64,000 nucleotides of DNA from Ramlibacter humi (GTDB taxonomy: Bacteria > Pseudomonadota > Gammaproteobacteria > Burkholderiales > Burkholderiaceae_C). The stretch lies in NCBI RefSeq assembly GCF_004681975.1, contig NZ_SMLK01000004.1:1-64000 (forward strand), given 5' to 3'. Each line of letters starts with the position of its first letter. Positions within the stretch are counted from its first letter, which is position 1. Below, piece by piece: positions 54,029 through 62,013 of this stretch. The notes beneath the pieces are model-generated. The model saw only the letters and a list, made by a program, of their open reading frames with translations. It did not search any database and was not told where the DNA came from. Made by a program: the position numbers and the translations under genes.

Positions 54029-54319
54029 ATGCGTACTAACCTGAAGCTGGTTGCGTTCCTCTTCGCCGGTTTGCTCGCTGGCTGCGTCACCCCGCATCCG
54101 CAGGGCCTGACGCAGGAGCAGGAGCTCACCGTGCAGTCGCTGTGCGCCGAGACGGTGGTTGCGCTCCGCAACAAGCAGTACGGCAACGAGTACGAGAGGG
54201 ATGGCGCGATCGAGTGGCTGGGCAAGCTCAGCAAGCTCGTCGCGGAGCTGTCGCCCCCCGAGCAGCAGAGGTACAACCTCTGCGTGCTGGAGGGGATGAA
54301 GACCAGCAATCAGCAGTAG
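54029..54319 (+). CDS. Small lipoprotein, unknown function
   Basis: A 96-residue precursor. ATG 54029 follows GGAG eight bases upstream. The signal ends in the lipobox LLAGC. The mature part is helical and charged (QELTVQSLCAETVVALRNKQ) with one other Cys pair (LCAE, NLCV). No family is recognised. It diverges from the secretion operon and is followed by two hairpins, the second a terminator. It may be an entry-exclusion or channel accessory lipoprotein by position, but the sequence does not show this. Confidence 0.7.
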   Translation: MRTNLKLVAFLFAGLLAGCVTPHPQGLTQEQELTVQSLCAETVVALRNKQYGNEYERDGAIEWLGKLSKLVAELSPPEQQRYNLCVLEGMKTSNQQ

Positions 54320-54332
54320 TGCTGTAGGCGCT

Positions 54333-54367
54333 GGCGGCGTCAGATGACCAGTTGATCTGACGCCGCC
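54333..54367. repeat. Perfect 13-bp hairpin after the small lipoprotein gene
   Basis: GGCGGCGTCAGAT (54333-54345) and its exact complement (54355-54367) are separated by a nine-base loop, GACCAGTTG. No T-run follows directly; a true terminator comes 16 bases later. It may protect the 3' end of the mRNA. Confidence 0.85.
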
Positions 54368-54382
54368 GTCACCGGAAGGGAT

Positions 54383-54415
54383 CGAACCTCACCCGAGGTT
54401 CGGTTCCTTTTTTTT
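54383..54415 (+). terminator. Rho-independent terminator for the 54029-54319 gene
   Basis: CGAACCTC / GAGGTTCG around an ACCC loop, followed after GTTCC by eight T residues (54408-54415). Confidence 0.85.
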
Positions 54416-54472
54416 GGACGGACCCCGAACTTCAGATTCGCGACCAACAGTCACACTGAGCTATCAACCCGC
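54416..54472 (-). pseudogene. Possible compacted tRNA-Asn-like relic
   Basis: The minus strand reads GATAGCTCAGT, GACTGTT, GGTC, GTTCG and GGTCC in the order found in bacterial tRNA-Asn(GUU) genes (D-arm, anticodon arm, variable region, T-arm). About 20 bases are missing: the second half of the D-arm and the 3' side of the anticodon stem. The acceptor stem does not pair. It could not be a working tRNA. The match is short, so coincidence is possible. It lies between two converging terminators. Confidence 0.25.
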
Positions 54473-54524
54473 GCAGGCACGATTCGGTGGACTTTTCAGA
54501 TCTTCCCGAATTAGCGGAAGCCCC

Positions 54525-54567
54525 AAAAAAAGAAAAGGTACGGATGTCAGAATCGACACCCGTACCT
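54525..54567 (-). terminator. Rho-independent terminator for the 54626-55069 gene
   Basis: On the minus strand, AGGTACGGGTGTC pairs with its near-complement (54536-54567, one mismatch, six-base loop) and is followed by CCTTTTCTTTTTTTGG, the complement of the A-run at 54525-54536. It ends 59 bases past the stop of the second lipoprotein gene. Confidence 0.85.
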
Positions 54568-54625
54568 TCCCAGCTTGTGTGGACCTCGGCGATTTACCTC
54601 AGCTCACACATGCCACTCGAAAGCG

Positions 54626-55069
54626 TTACTGCCGCTCGTACTTCGGCTGCTCGGCCTGCAAGATGCCGAGCATGTTGAACATGTGCTGACGCTCATAGTT
54701 CAACGCGAAGTCGTTGTCCACGATGAAGTTGTCCTTCATCTGATCCCCCTCACCCGGACGATGCGAGGCCTTCAGTTCCTCACGGAACGCCCTTTCCTTC
54801 TGGTAGTACTCCCAGGTGGCGACGTAAGCGGTCCAGACACGGTCGGCCTTCGGAGCGTCGGTCCAGCACGCGGCCTGGATTTCTTCGCGACCGAAGAGTT
54901 CACCATACGCGAGCATCTTGTCCTTCTGTTCCATGGCCAACCTCCAAACCACCCTTGCGCACCCCTGGGGTTCCGAAGGGCGATGCACGAGGATCGAAGA
55001 AGAACCACAACCACCGCACAACAGCAACGCTGCCGCGAACATCGCCAACAGCACGTGATACAAACGCAT
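54626..55069 (-). CDS. Putative lipoprotein of unknown function
   Basis: From ATG 55069 the product is 147 residues: a hydrophobic signal with a lipobox-like LLCGGC, then a helical, charged, Tyr/Trp-rich region (VWTAYVATWEYYQKERAFRE). An internal ATG at 54934 has a much better ribosome site (GGAGGTTGGCC) and would give a 102-residue cytoplasmic protein. Both readings share the same C terminus, and I cannot decide between them. No family is recognised. A strong terminator follows, and a 61-base inverted repeat lies just upstream. Confidence 0.55.
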   Translation of the reverse strand: MRLYHVLLAMFAAALLLCGGCGSSSILVHRPSEPQGCARVVWRLAMEQKDKMLAYGELFGREEIQAACWTDAPKADRVWTAYVATWEYYQKERAFREELKASHRPGEGDQMKDNFIVDNDFALNYERQHMFNMLGILQAEQPKYERQ

Positions 55070-55121
55070 CGCGTACCTGCCTTTACGAAGCAAGAACGAA
55101 AACTCGTTCCTGGAGTAACCC

Positions 55122-55182
55122 CGGTATGGAGCACTCCCTGAAAGGGGCAAAGTAGCCCGCGCTCAGGGAGTGCCCCGTACCG
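55122..55182. repeat. Large nested inverted repeat upstream of the 54626-55069 gene
   Basis: CGGTATGGAGCACTCCCTGA (55122-55141) pairs with 55163-55182 at 18 of 20 positions. The loop contains a second small hairpin, GGGC-AAAGTA-GCCC. No T-run follows. On the minus strand it would lie just upstream of the lipoprotein gene or in its leader. Confidence 0.8.
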
Positions 55183-55557
55183 AGTCCGCGCCTCGCAAAC
55201 GCCGCCGGCTCCGTTCTATCGCAAGCTCAATTGAGCTAACGACTGCACTCAGTCTACGCACCGGTTCCGAGCCGACAAATACCGCAATGGCAGGAGCTTC
55301 GAAGTTCGCTCACAACCGCCGTACGACGTCGGCCTTGAACTGACCAGCAGGGTTCCGTTGTCACCATTTTTGCGGGCAAACCGTTGCCATTTGTCGCTGT
55401 GAGGACCTATAGAACGGCCAGAAAGTTATCGCGGAATACCGGACAGGTGCTCGCGGTCGATCGCGAAGTCAGGTGCTCATCGCATTGGTTCAAAGGGTTT
55501 CATCCCGATAAACAGATGCAGTACCAGCCATGCGAAACGCAAGACAACGTTTTGCAT
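55183..55557. other. Gene-poor stretch at the right end of the island
   Basis: No ORF with start, ribosome site and plausible composition is visible. Around 55214-55230 the minus strand contains TAGCTCAATTGAGC, a D-arm-like sequence, but no other part of a tRNA follows. Composition is more AT-rich than the flanking regulator gene. No integrase, direct repeat or insertion sequence end was found. Confidence 0.5.
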
Positions 55558-55944
55558 TCACCGCACCTCCCAGAGAACTCGCATACAGGCGAGCACACTC
55601 ACGAGAAAGAGCGTGCCGATGGCGGTGAGCGCCAGAAAGTACAACGATCGCCCTGGAACCTGATGGTTCAGGACGACGAACAGGGCCAAAGGGACCGCAA
55701 GAGGCACTGCTCCGGCATAAGCCAGCTTCTGAACCAGGGTCAGATGCCGGCGGACAAGAACCAGCAAGAACAGCGGCAACGGTGCGAGCACTGCGGATGC
55801 GGCAAGTTCAGGTGCACCCAGCCAGACGGCGAAGCAGAAGAGGACCGCCACGAATCCAAGGCAGACTCCGGCTTCGACAAGCACGCGACGCATCGTGAGG
55901 TCCAGCGTCATGTAGCCACAGACCTGCGGAACAGAAAACGTCAC
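55558..55944 (-). CDS. Small inner-membrane protein coupled to the STAND regulator
   Basis: About 128 residues from GTG 55944, which overlaps the TGA of the upstream regulator (GTGA at 55941-55944). ATG 55911 (MTLDLTMRRV) would give 117 residues. Four hydrophobic segments are visible (VCLGFVAVLFCFAVWLGA, ASAVLAPLPLFLLVLV, AYAGAVPLAVPLALFVVL, LYFLALTAIGTLFLVSVLAC). No family is recognised. The overlap suggests a functional link with the large regulator. Confidence 0.65.
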   Translation of the reverse strand: MTFSVPQVCGYMTLDLTMRRVLVEAGVCLGFVAVLFCFAVWLGAPELAASAVLAPLPLFLLVLVRRHLTLVQKLAYAGAVPLAVPLALFVVLNHQVPGRSLYFLALTAIGTLFLVSVLACMRVLWEVR

Positions 55945-58922
55945 CGCGTCGCGGCCGTAGTCGGCAGCGCAGTGCCGGCCAGGCTGCCCAGCAGCGCCGC
56001 GACTTGCTCGAAGCCCCAGCCTTCGCATCGCCGGCGCGCCGCATGCAGTTCTTCTTCTGTCGCATCCAGCGCATCCAGCCGCCGGCCCCACTCCTGCGAC
56101 GCGGACCAGGCCAGCTCGGGCCGGCCCAGCGCGAAGACCAGTATCGCCAGGCCCAGCGGCCGATCGCTCGAACAGAGATGCACGCCCAACGCGGCGACGC
56201 ACGCTGCCGCGGCGGGCCAGCTGGTGGACGCCACGGACTCGCGCATGCCTTCACTGAACGCCTCGGCCGCGCTGGTGGGCTCGCCCGAGGCCAATGCCGC
56301 CAGGCCCAGCGTGTACAGGCTTTCGCCGGCTTCGAAATCGAACCCGGCTTCGCGGAAGCCTTGCAGCGAATCGCGGGCGCAGGCGAACTGCTCGTTGACG
56401 GCGTGCAGGCGGCCGTGGAGGCGGCTCATGGCCCTTTGCCAATAGGCTGTCGTGTAGTCGTCCGACAGCGCGCCGCTTTCCTGCAATCGCGACAGCAGCT
56501 GCAGGCCTTCGCCCGGGCGGTCCTGCTCGCCGCGCAGCGTCCCCAGCAGGATGAGCGCCCGCGCATGGAGTTCCTGCGCCTCATGGTCCCGCGCTGCGTC
56601 GATGACGGCCTCGAGCGAAGCCTCGGCGTCGGCGAGGCGGCCTATCGCCATGGCGCACCGGCCGAGCAGTTCCACCGCCATCATGCGGACGGGCGAGTCC
56701 TGGCCGGGGACGAGCGCCGCCGCGGCCTCGCAGCTTTGGAACGCGGCGGGATAGTGCCCCCGGAACAGGTGCACCCGCGCCAGGGCCACCTCCAGCCGCG
56801 CGCGTGCCGCGGGTTCGGCCACCCAGCCGAGCGCGCCCGATGCAACGGCCTGCGCTTCGTCCAGCCGGCCGAGGCGGCAACACTGCAGCGCCCGGAACGA
56901 AACCAGTTCCGCCGCCAGGTGGCTTTCGCGCGGCAGCACTCCCCCGGCTTGCGCCAGGAGGTCGATGGCATCCGGGTGCCTGCCGGCCAGGTGGAAGAGG
57001 ATCGCCAGCTTCAGGCCGGCCTGTTCGAGCAGGTCGATGCGCGCGCGGGCGCACGCCCAGCGCCACGCGAGCGCGAACTCGTCGGCCAGGCCCAGCCACG
57101 GCTTCGCGGCGTCAGGCAGCACGGCGCCGAGCCGCAGGACGGGCCCCGCCGCGGCGAGACTGAAGAAGTAGGTGGCGTGCCTGTCACGCGCTTCCTCGAG
57201 ATCCGCTTCCGGTGAGGAGGCCAGCACGTATTGCTTCCAGAGCGGATGCAGGCGCAGGCGCTGGTCGGCCGCGCGATGCACGACGGCCTTGAACAGCAGT
57301 TGCAGCATCTGTCCCGGGTCGATGCCAGAGATGGAGCACGCAGCCGCAAGGTCCAGCGGGCCGCTGGCGACCGCCAGTCCGCCCAGTGCGCGGCGCTCCG
57401 CACCGTTCAGCCGCGCCCATGTGGCCTCGAAAACGGCCCGCATGCGCGGGGTGCCGCCGCCCGGGCCGGAGGCTGCCGCGTCGATCAGCCGCGTATCCCT
57501 GCGCAACTCCTCGAGGATCTCCCCGGCCATCATCAGCGGCGTCCACTGGGCCGCCAGTTCGATGGCGAGCGGGACGCCTTCCAGGTACGAGACGAGTTCG
57601 AGCGCGGCGGCGTTCTCCGACGGCTCCAGCGCCCGGCCGAGGCGGTAGGTGTGCTCGCGGAAAAGCTGCAGCGCGGGCGATTCATCGCCCGCGGTCGCCA
57701 GCCCCGCGAGTGGAACCAGCCGCTCCCAGGGAGTGCGCAGCGCTTCGCGCGAAGTGACGACCAGCTTGAGGAGTGGATTCGAGCGCAGCAGGCTGCCCAA
57801 CAGCTGGGCTTGCCCGGCCAGTTGCTCGAAGTTGTCCAGGAACAGCGTCACCGCGCGGCGTGCCAGGTGGCGCTGCACCTGGTGAAGGACGTTGTTGTGT
57901 CCGTTGTTCGGCTGCAGGGTGCCGGCAAGCAGCGCAAGGAAGGCATCTTCCGACTTCGCCGAACCTGCATCCACCCATTGGACGTCCGTCCCGTTGCGGG
58001 CTTCCTGTTCGAACACGGCCCTGGCCAGGGTGGACTTGCCGATGCCGCCCTGCCCGAAGATCGTCACCAGCTGCACCGCCGGGTCCCGCAGCAGCTTCGC
58101 CACCAGGTCCGCTTCGGCGCGGCGTCCCAGCAGGGCGGTCCCGGTGGCTTGATCGCTGGAGCCCTGCGATCGCACCGGCGGCGCGGACTGCGCGACCCTG
58201 GTGCGGGACAGCAGCTCGCCGAACAACCGCCTCGTCGCCTGGCTGACCTCCTCCCCGATCTGGGCCGGCAGCGTTCGCTCCAGCGAGCGGAAGGCCGCGA
58301 CCGCGACGCTTCGCTCCTGGCTGGTCCTCGCGAGGCGCATGACTTCCTGCACGGCGTGCTCGTCGAGCGGGTCCAGCTGCACCAGCGACTGCATCAGCGC
58401 GGAATGATCCTCATCGGTCCGCTGGGCAAGCTGCGCGAGGTACGCGGCGCGCAGTGTCGCCAGGAACCTTCCGCGCTCCATGGAGAACGTTTCGTCCAGC
58501 AGCGGGTCGCCGGTCGCGGCCGTTCCTTCCAGCAAGGGTGCCGCGTGAAGGGAGGCGGCCGCCTCCCAGTCGCTCCTGGCGATGGCGTCCAGGAACCGCG
58601 CGGTGTCCGACGAACCTTCCCACCGGATCCGCTCGCCTTCCATCTGCAGGCCGGACAACCGCGGGAGCAGGTCCCGCACGCGATGGATCAATCCCCGCAG
58701 GTAGGCGCGCGCGGCCCGCGACTCCGCGTCGGGCCGCAGGACCGAGGCAAGCTGCTCCCGCGCGTGCCACCCGGGGCGAAGGTTCAGGTACGCCAGCAGC
58801 GCGATGGGCCGTGTCCAGGGCAGCGGCTGGGGTTCACTGTCCCCCGCGTACTGGATGCGCGGCGGCCCGAAGAGGAACAGGGTGTCGCTGGCTGGCGTAT
58901 TCACAGGCGCATCGATTGGCAT
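55941..58922 (-). CDS. STAND-type ATPase transcriptional regulator (winged helix, NB-ARC-like, TPR)
   Basis: A 993-residue protein. The N terminus resembles the OmpR-like DNA-binding and BTAD domains of SARP/AfsR-like proteins (LLAYLNLRPGWHAREQLASV, then ARAYLRGLIHRVRDLLP; about 20-260). The NTPase core follows, with Walker A GQGGIGKS (about 289-296), Walker B LFLDNFEQL (about 357-365) and TSREAL, then GVPLAIELAAQ. The C-terminal third is TPR-like helices (RALQCCRLGRLDEAQAVASG). Such proteins integrate a signal through ATP-dependent assembly. ATG 58922 (MPIDAPVN) follows GGAAAGTCCG. The target genes are unknown. Confidence 0.82.
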   Translation of the reverse strand: MPIDAPVNTPASDTLFLFGPPRIQYAGDSEPQPLPWTRPIALLAYLNLRPGWHAREQLASVLRPDAESRAARAYLRGLIHRVRDLLPRLSGLQMEGERIRWEGSSDTARFLDAIARSDWEAAASLHAAPLLEGTAATGDPLLDETFSMERGRFLATLRAAYLAQLAQRTDEDHSALMQSLVQLDPLDEHAVQEVMRLARTSQERSVAVAAFRSLERTLPAQIGEEVSQATRRLFGELLSRTRVAQSAPPVRSQGSSDQATGTALLGRRAEADLVAKLLRDPAVQLVTIFGQGGIGKSTLARAVFEQEARNGTDVQWVDAGSAKSEDAFLALLAGTLQPNNGHNNVLHQVQRHLARRAVTLFLDNFEQLAGQAQLLGSLLRSNPLLKLVVTSREALRTPWERLVPLAGLATAGDESPALQLFREHTYRLGRALEPSENAAALELVSYLEGVPLAIELAAQWTPLMMAGEILEELRRDTRLIDAAASGPGGGTPRMRAVFEATWARLNGAERRALGGLAVASGPLDLAAACSISGIDPGQMLQLLFKAVVHRAADQRLRLHPLWKQYVLASSPEADLEEARDRHATYFFSLAAAGPVLRLGAVLPDAAKPWLGLADEFALAWRWACARARIDLLEQAGLKLAILFHLAGRHPDAIDLLAQAGGVLPRESHLAAELVSFRALQCCRLGRLDEAQAVASGALGWVAEPAARARLEVALARVHLFRGHYPAAFQSCEAAAALVPGQDSPVRMMAVELLGRCAMAIGRLADAEASLEAVIDAARDHEAQELHARALILLGTLRGEQDRPGEGLQLLSRLQESGALSDDYTTAYWQRAMSRLHGRLHAVNEQFACARDSLQGFREAGFDFEAGESLYTLGLAALASGEPTSAAEAFSEGMRESVASTSWPAAAACVAALGVHLCSSDRPLGLAILVFALGRPELAWSASQEWGRRLDALDATEEELHAARRRCEGWGFEQVAALLGSLAGTALPTTAATR

Positions 58923-58968
58923 CGGACTTTCCGGCTGGCCGGCGGGTCCCGCCGCGGCCGCGGCGTTC

Positions 58969-59148
58969 TCACCACTCGCCGATCTCGCGCACGCGGGCAT
59001 CGGGATCCAGGCGATCGAGGTCTACCGCGCGGCGCTCCCTGGAAGGCGCATGCCGCTTGCCGACGCTTCGTGCGAGATAAACCAGCGCACGCACGACCGG
59101 ATTGCGCGGCCTGGTGGCCGCCAGCTGGATACCGCTGGGTCGAGGCAT
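58969..59148 (-). CDS. Small basic protein, 59 residues, unknown
   Basis: The ATG at 59148 follows GGAGGACGCC, a near-perfect ribosome site at correct spacing, and the frame is open for 59 codons. The product is Arg-rich (PSGIQLAATRPRNPVVRALV, then KRHAPSRERRAVDLDRLD). No family is recognised. It lies between the binding-protein gene and the STAND regulator on the same strand. Confidence 0.5.
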   Translation of the reverse strand: MPRPSGIQLAATRPRNPVVRALVYLARSVGKRHAPSRERRAVDLDRLDPDARVREIGEW

Positions 59149-59183
59149 GGCGTCCTCCGGTGGCTGATGACGAAGGACGTGTC

Positions 59184-60290
59184 TCAATAGCGAAGCCGGC
59201 CATCGCGCCCGATCACGCCGATGTCCACGAACCGCGATCCGACGTTGCCGCCGGCGAAGTCGAGGGCGTATCCGCCCAGGTCCGTCCTCACCTTCATCAG
59301 CGCCGCCTGCAGCGCCTGTGGATCCGCTTTGCCGCGCACTGCACGAAGGCCCGCGACCAGCGTCCGGCATCCCAGGTAGCCGATCAGGTGCAGTTGCGTC
59401 TGCTCCGCGCCGGGGACGAACTTGCCCATCGCCGCCTTGAAGTCCCGCACCAGGCCGGAAGCCGGGGAGTCGGCGTTCGGCGTGACCTGCGCAAGCGCCA
59501 GCCCCGCCGACTGCGACGCGCCCGCCTTGTCCAGGACCAGCTTCGCGGGCACGTACGACATGCTGTAGATCGGCGTGTTGTCTTCGGAGGCGCGCACGTC
59601 GCGGACCATGGCGGCGCCGCTGTTCGGCACCAGGACCATGACGTACGCCTGCGCGCGCGACGCCTTCAGGGTGGCCGCGACATCCTTGAGGTCTTCTCCG
59701 GCGGACGGCACGGCGACCTTCTGCACGATCTCGACCTTCAGCCGCGGCGCCAGGTCCTCCATGGCCTTCAGGCCCGCGGCGCCGAACGGAATGCCCTGGT
59801 AGGCCACGGCGATGCGCTGGATACCGATGCTGGAGAGGTGTTCCAGGATCCGGGCGATCTGCGCGCTGTCGCCGGCATGCGTGTGGAAGATCCAGCGGCT
59901 GCCGGGCGTTCGCAGGATCTCCGCGCCGGGGGTGACGCCCACGGCGGGCACCTTCAGCCTTTCCAGCACGCCGTCCTTGATCACCGCGGCGACGTTCGCG
60001 GATCCAAGCAGGTTGATGAAGGCGACCGGCTTGTTCCTTTGCGCGACCTCTTGCAGGAGGCGGACCGTCGTGGCGGGATCGTAGCGGTCGTCTTCCTTCA
60101 CGAGCTTCAGCCGTTCACCCGCGACGCCGCCGGAAGCGTTCACCTCGCCCACGCAGGCCGTCGCCCCGGCGAAGTTCGCTTCCCCGTTCACGCCGAGGGG
60201 ACCGCTGAAGGGAGCGACCGTCGCCACGACGATTTCGCCATGGGCGGACAAGGCCAGCAGCGCGGCAAGGAGCAAGGGCCAGCGGCGCAT
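59184..60290 (-). CDS. ABC-type branched-chain amino acid/amide substrate-binding protein
   Basis: A 368-residue periplasmic protein with a signal ending AHG and the Leu/Ile/Val-binding-protein pattern (IVVATVAPFSGPLGVNGEAN, GERLKLVKEDDRYDPATTVR). In the fold the second lobe holds SMSYVPAKLVLDKAG. The substrate is unknown; no livHMGF genes are near, so it is orphan. ATG 60290 follows GGAGTCTTC. Confidence 0.9.
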   Translation of the reverse strand: MRRWPLLLAALLALSAHGEIVVATVAPFSGPLGVNGEANFAGATACVGEVNASGGVAGERLKLVKEDDRYDPATTVRLLQEVAQRNKPVAFINLLGSANVAAVIKDGVLERLKVPAVGVTPGAEILRTPGSRWIFHTHAGDSAQIARILEHLSSIGIQRIAVAYQGIPFGAAGLKAMEDLAPRLKVEIVQKVAVPSAGEDLKDVAATLKASRAQAYVMVLVPNSGAAMVRDVRASEDNTPIYSMSYVPAKLVLDKAGASQSAGLALAQVTPNADSPASGLVRDFKAAMGKFVPGAEQTQLHLIGYLGCRTLVAGLRAVRGKADPQALQAALMKVRTDLGGYALDFAGGNVGSRFVDIGVIGRDGRLRY

Positions 60291-60325
60291 GAAGACTCCA
60301 CGAAGGGGGTGGAACAAGCTTGCGG

Positions 60326-60679
60326 CTAGCACGGTGCGGCGGCCGTTTCCGTGACGGCCTGGTATGCGCCGAGCAGTTCGAGGACTGCCTGCGGGGTCAG
60401 CGAATCGGTGACCCCGCAGCCATCCTCGTACACGCCTTCGAAGGGCAGCCTGAACGGCATCTCCTCCGACGCGCGCATGACGAAGAAGCAGGTGTCCGAG
60501 CGGTCGGTGTAGTCCGCCAGCGCCAGATCGATCCCGTTGCGCAGGATGACCGACACCGAATAGATGCCGGTGTCGTTGTCGTGCGCGACCGGATCGACGC
60601 GCGCGTCCGGGAATCGCGATCGGATGGCGAGAGCCACCGCTTCGAAAAGCCGCTTGCGCAGGACAACGTTGCCAACCAT
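60326..60679 (-). CDS. Unknown 117-residue protein with a decayed paralogue at 1.6 kb
   Basis: The protein is one small alpha/beta-like domain (LRKRLFEAVALAIRSRFPDA, TGIYSVSVILRNGIDLALAD) with several Cys (SDTCFFV, DGCGVTD). No known family is recognised. ATG 60679 has GGAG nine bases upstream, across a run of A residues on the minus strand. A second, broken copy is at 1562-1713, so the family is at least two-membered in this genome. Confidence 0.65.
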   Translation of the reverse strand: MVGNVVLRKRLFEAVALAIRSRFPDARVDPVAHDNDTGIYSVSVILRNGIDLALADYTDRSDTCFFVMRASEEMPFRLPFEGVYEDGCGVTDSLTPQAVLELLGAYQAVTETAAAPC

Positions 60680-60845
60680 TTTTTTTGTCTCCGTCGTTGA
60701 TCGAACACGGATGAACTCTAGAAAGCCGTCCTGCCGGGGTCCATTTCGTTCTTAAGCGTTGCTCCGGAAGCATCGTCGGATGGACGGACCGCTCCGCAAA
60801 ATCGGCGCTCCCACCCGCATCGGGTGTCGAGAGAGGCGAATCTGC

Positions 60846-61883
60846 ATGTTCGGCAAACTGCGACGGCTGGTTTCGAAGCAACCCACCCGGAGTGAACTGC
60901 TTTCCCCGGTGGTTCAACTGGATTTCGCGTCGGCCCGGCCCAGGCTGCTGCCCGTGCTGCGGCATCTCGCGCGCATCGACCTGGCCCGGATCGAGTCGGG
61001 GGACCCATCCAGGCGCATGCAGGACCTCATGGCGTGGCGGCCCTTCTCCGAAGCACTCGGGGTCGCCGTCGCCATCGACGGCGAGGCAGCCTCCGCCCGG
61101 ATCGGCCAGGCCGACCTGGACCGTTGGAGGATCAGCTTCGACGCGGCGCTGGAGATCGCCGCCGGCAACTTGCGCGAGAAGGCAGCGCCGTCCTTCATGC
61201 GGACCGGGTCTGGGCTGTTCATCTCCCAGTACAGGGACTACTACGACGCTCCGCGCATCCTGCTGAAGGAACTGGCGCGGCAACTGCCGCTGGTTGGCGC
61301 GCCCGTCGCGATGGTCCCGAACAAGGCTTGCCTGCTGCTTTGCGGCGCGGACGACGAGCGCGCGCTCGCCGAAATGGTCTCGGCGGCGGGCCAGGTGCTG
61401 ACGGAGCAATCCCGGCCGCTCAGCAGCGAGATGTTCCGGCTCGAAGGCGATGCCTGGTCAGCCTGGCGGCCGCCGGCGGCCGCGGGGCAGGAGCTGGCCT
61501 GGCTGCAGCGGGCCATCAGGAACCGCGACTACCACGACCAGCAAAAGGCACTGGAAGCGGCGCATGCGAAAACGGGCGAAGACGTGTTCGTCGCCCCGTA
61601 CAAGCTGGTCAAGCGCAACCGCGACGGCGCGCTGTTGAGCTTCTCGGTGCTGGCCGACGGCGAGCCGACCTGGCTGCCCGAGACGGACCTGGTGGCGCTC
61701 GACTGGAATCCCCGCGGCATTCCCCTGATGGTGGGCTGGGCCGATTTCTCGAAGCACGCGGCGCACTTGCTGGAGAAGCTTTCCTATGTGCTGCCGCGTT
61801 ACCGCGTGCTGGCGTTTCCCGGCGGCGACTGCTTCGAAGCCTTGCGCAATGCCGCCACGACGATTGATGCGGCCGAGGCCTGA
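60846..61883 (+). CDS. Conserved-looking cytoplasmic protein of unknown function
   Basis: A 345-residue protein without signal peptide or membrane segments. ATG 60846 (MFGKLRRLV) is preferred over ATG 60759, which would add a leader with no ribosome site. The segments ISFDAALEIAAGNLREKAAP, DAPRILLKELARQLPLVGAP and FVAPYKLVKRNRDGALLSFS recall DUF1444-type (YtpQ) proteins, but the match is loose. It is divergent from the 117-residue gene and upstream of the Crp/Fnr-like gene. Confidence 0.6.
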   Translation: MFGKLRRLVSKQPTRSELLSPVVQLDFASARPRLLPVLRHLARIDLARIESGDPSRRMQDLMAWRPFSEALGVAVAIDGEAASARIGQADLDRWRISFDAALEIAAGNLREKAAPSFMRTGSGLFISQYRDYYDAPRILLKELARQLPLVGAPVAMVPNKACLLLCGADDERALAEMVSAAGQVLTEQSRPLSSEMFRLEGDAWSAWRPPAAAGQELAWLQRAIRNRDYHDQQKALEAAHAKTGEDVFVAPYKLVKRNRDGALLSFSVLADGEPTWLPETDLVALDWNPRGIPLMVGWADFSKHAAHLLEKLSYVLPRYRVLAFPGGDCFEALRNAATTIDAAEA

Positions 61884-61965
61884 CGCGGCGCCAGCCTTGC
61901 TTACGGTGCAACGATGGAGAAGGAAATAGCCGGCCCGCGGTGGCCTGCCTAGACTCATCTGCATC

Positions 61966-61997
61966 CCCCGCATGTGGCCGGGGGCTTGTTTCTTTTC
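61966..61997 (+). terminator. Hairpin plus T-rich tract before the Crp/Fnr-like gene
   Basis: CCCCCG / CGGGGG around an eight-base loop, followed by CTTGTTTCTTTT. It could end the 60846-61883 transcript. Because a TAGACT -10-like box lies just before it (61951-61956), it could instead be an attenuator in the regulator's own leader. Confidence 0.5.
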
Positions 61998-62013
61998 ACC
62001 TGGAGGCAGGCAG

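Noticed and set aside
54361-54405. tRNA T-arm (GGTTCGATCC on the minus strand)
   Set aside because: The same bases form a hairpin followed by eight T residues on the plus strand, at the right place to end the lipoprotein gene. A terminator explains it better.
54934-55069. Separate start for a 102-residue cytoplasmic protein at ATG 54934
   Set aside because: The ribosome site is better than at 55069, but the upstream in-frame signal and lipobox-like text would then be unexplained. It is kept as an alternative in the feature entry and not as a second gene.
55941-58922. STAND protein as an anti-phage defence gene (Avs-like)
   Set aside because: The N terminus looks like a SARP/BTAD DNA-binding region and no nuclease or protease effector is seen. 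The TPR C terminus also fits MalT/AfsR-type regulators.
57231-60329. Very long plus-strand open frame (about 1030 codons) opposite the STAND regulator and binding-protein genes
   Set aside because: It is antisense to two well-supported genes, has Arg/Gln-rich low-complexity text with no domain, and no ribosome site. High GC makes such antisense frames common.
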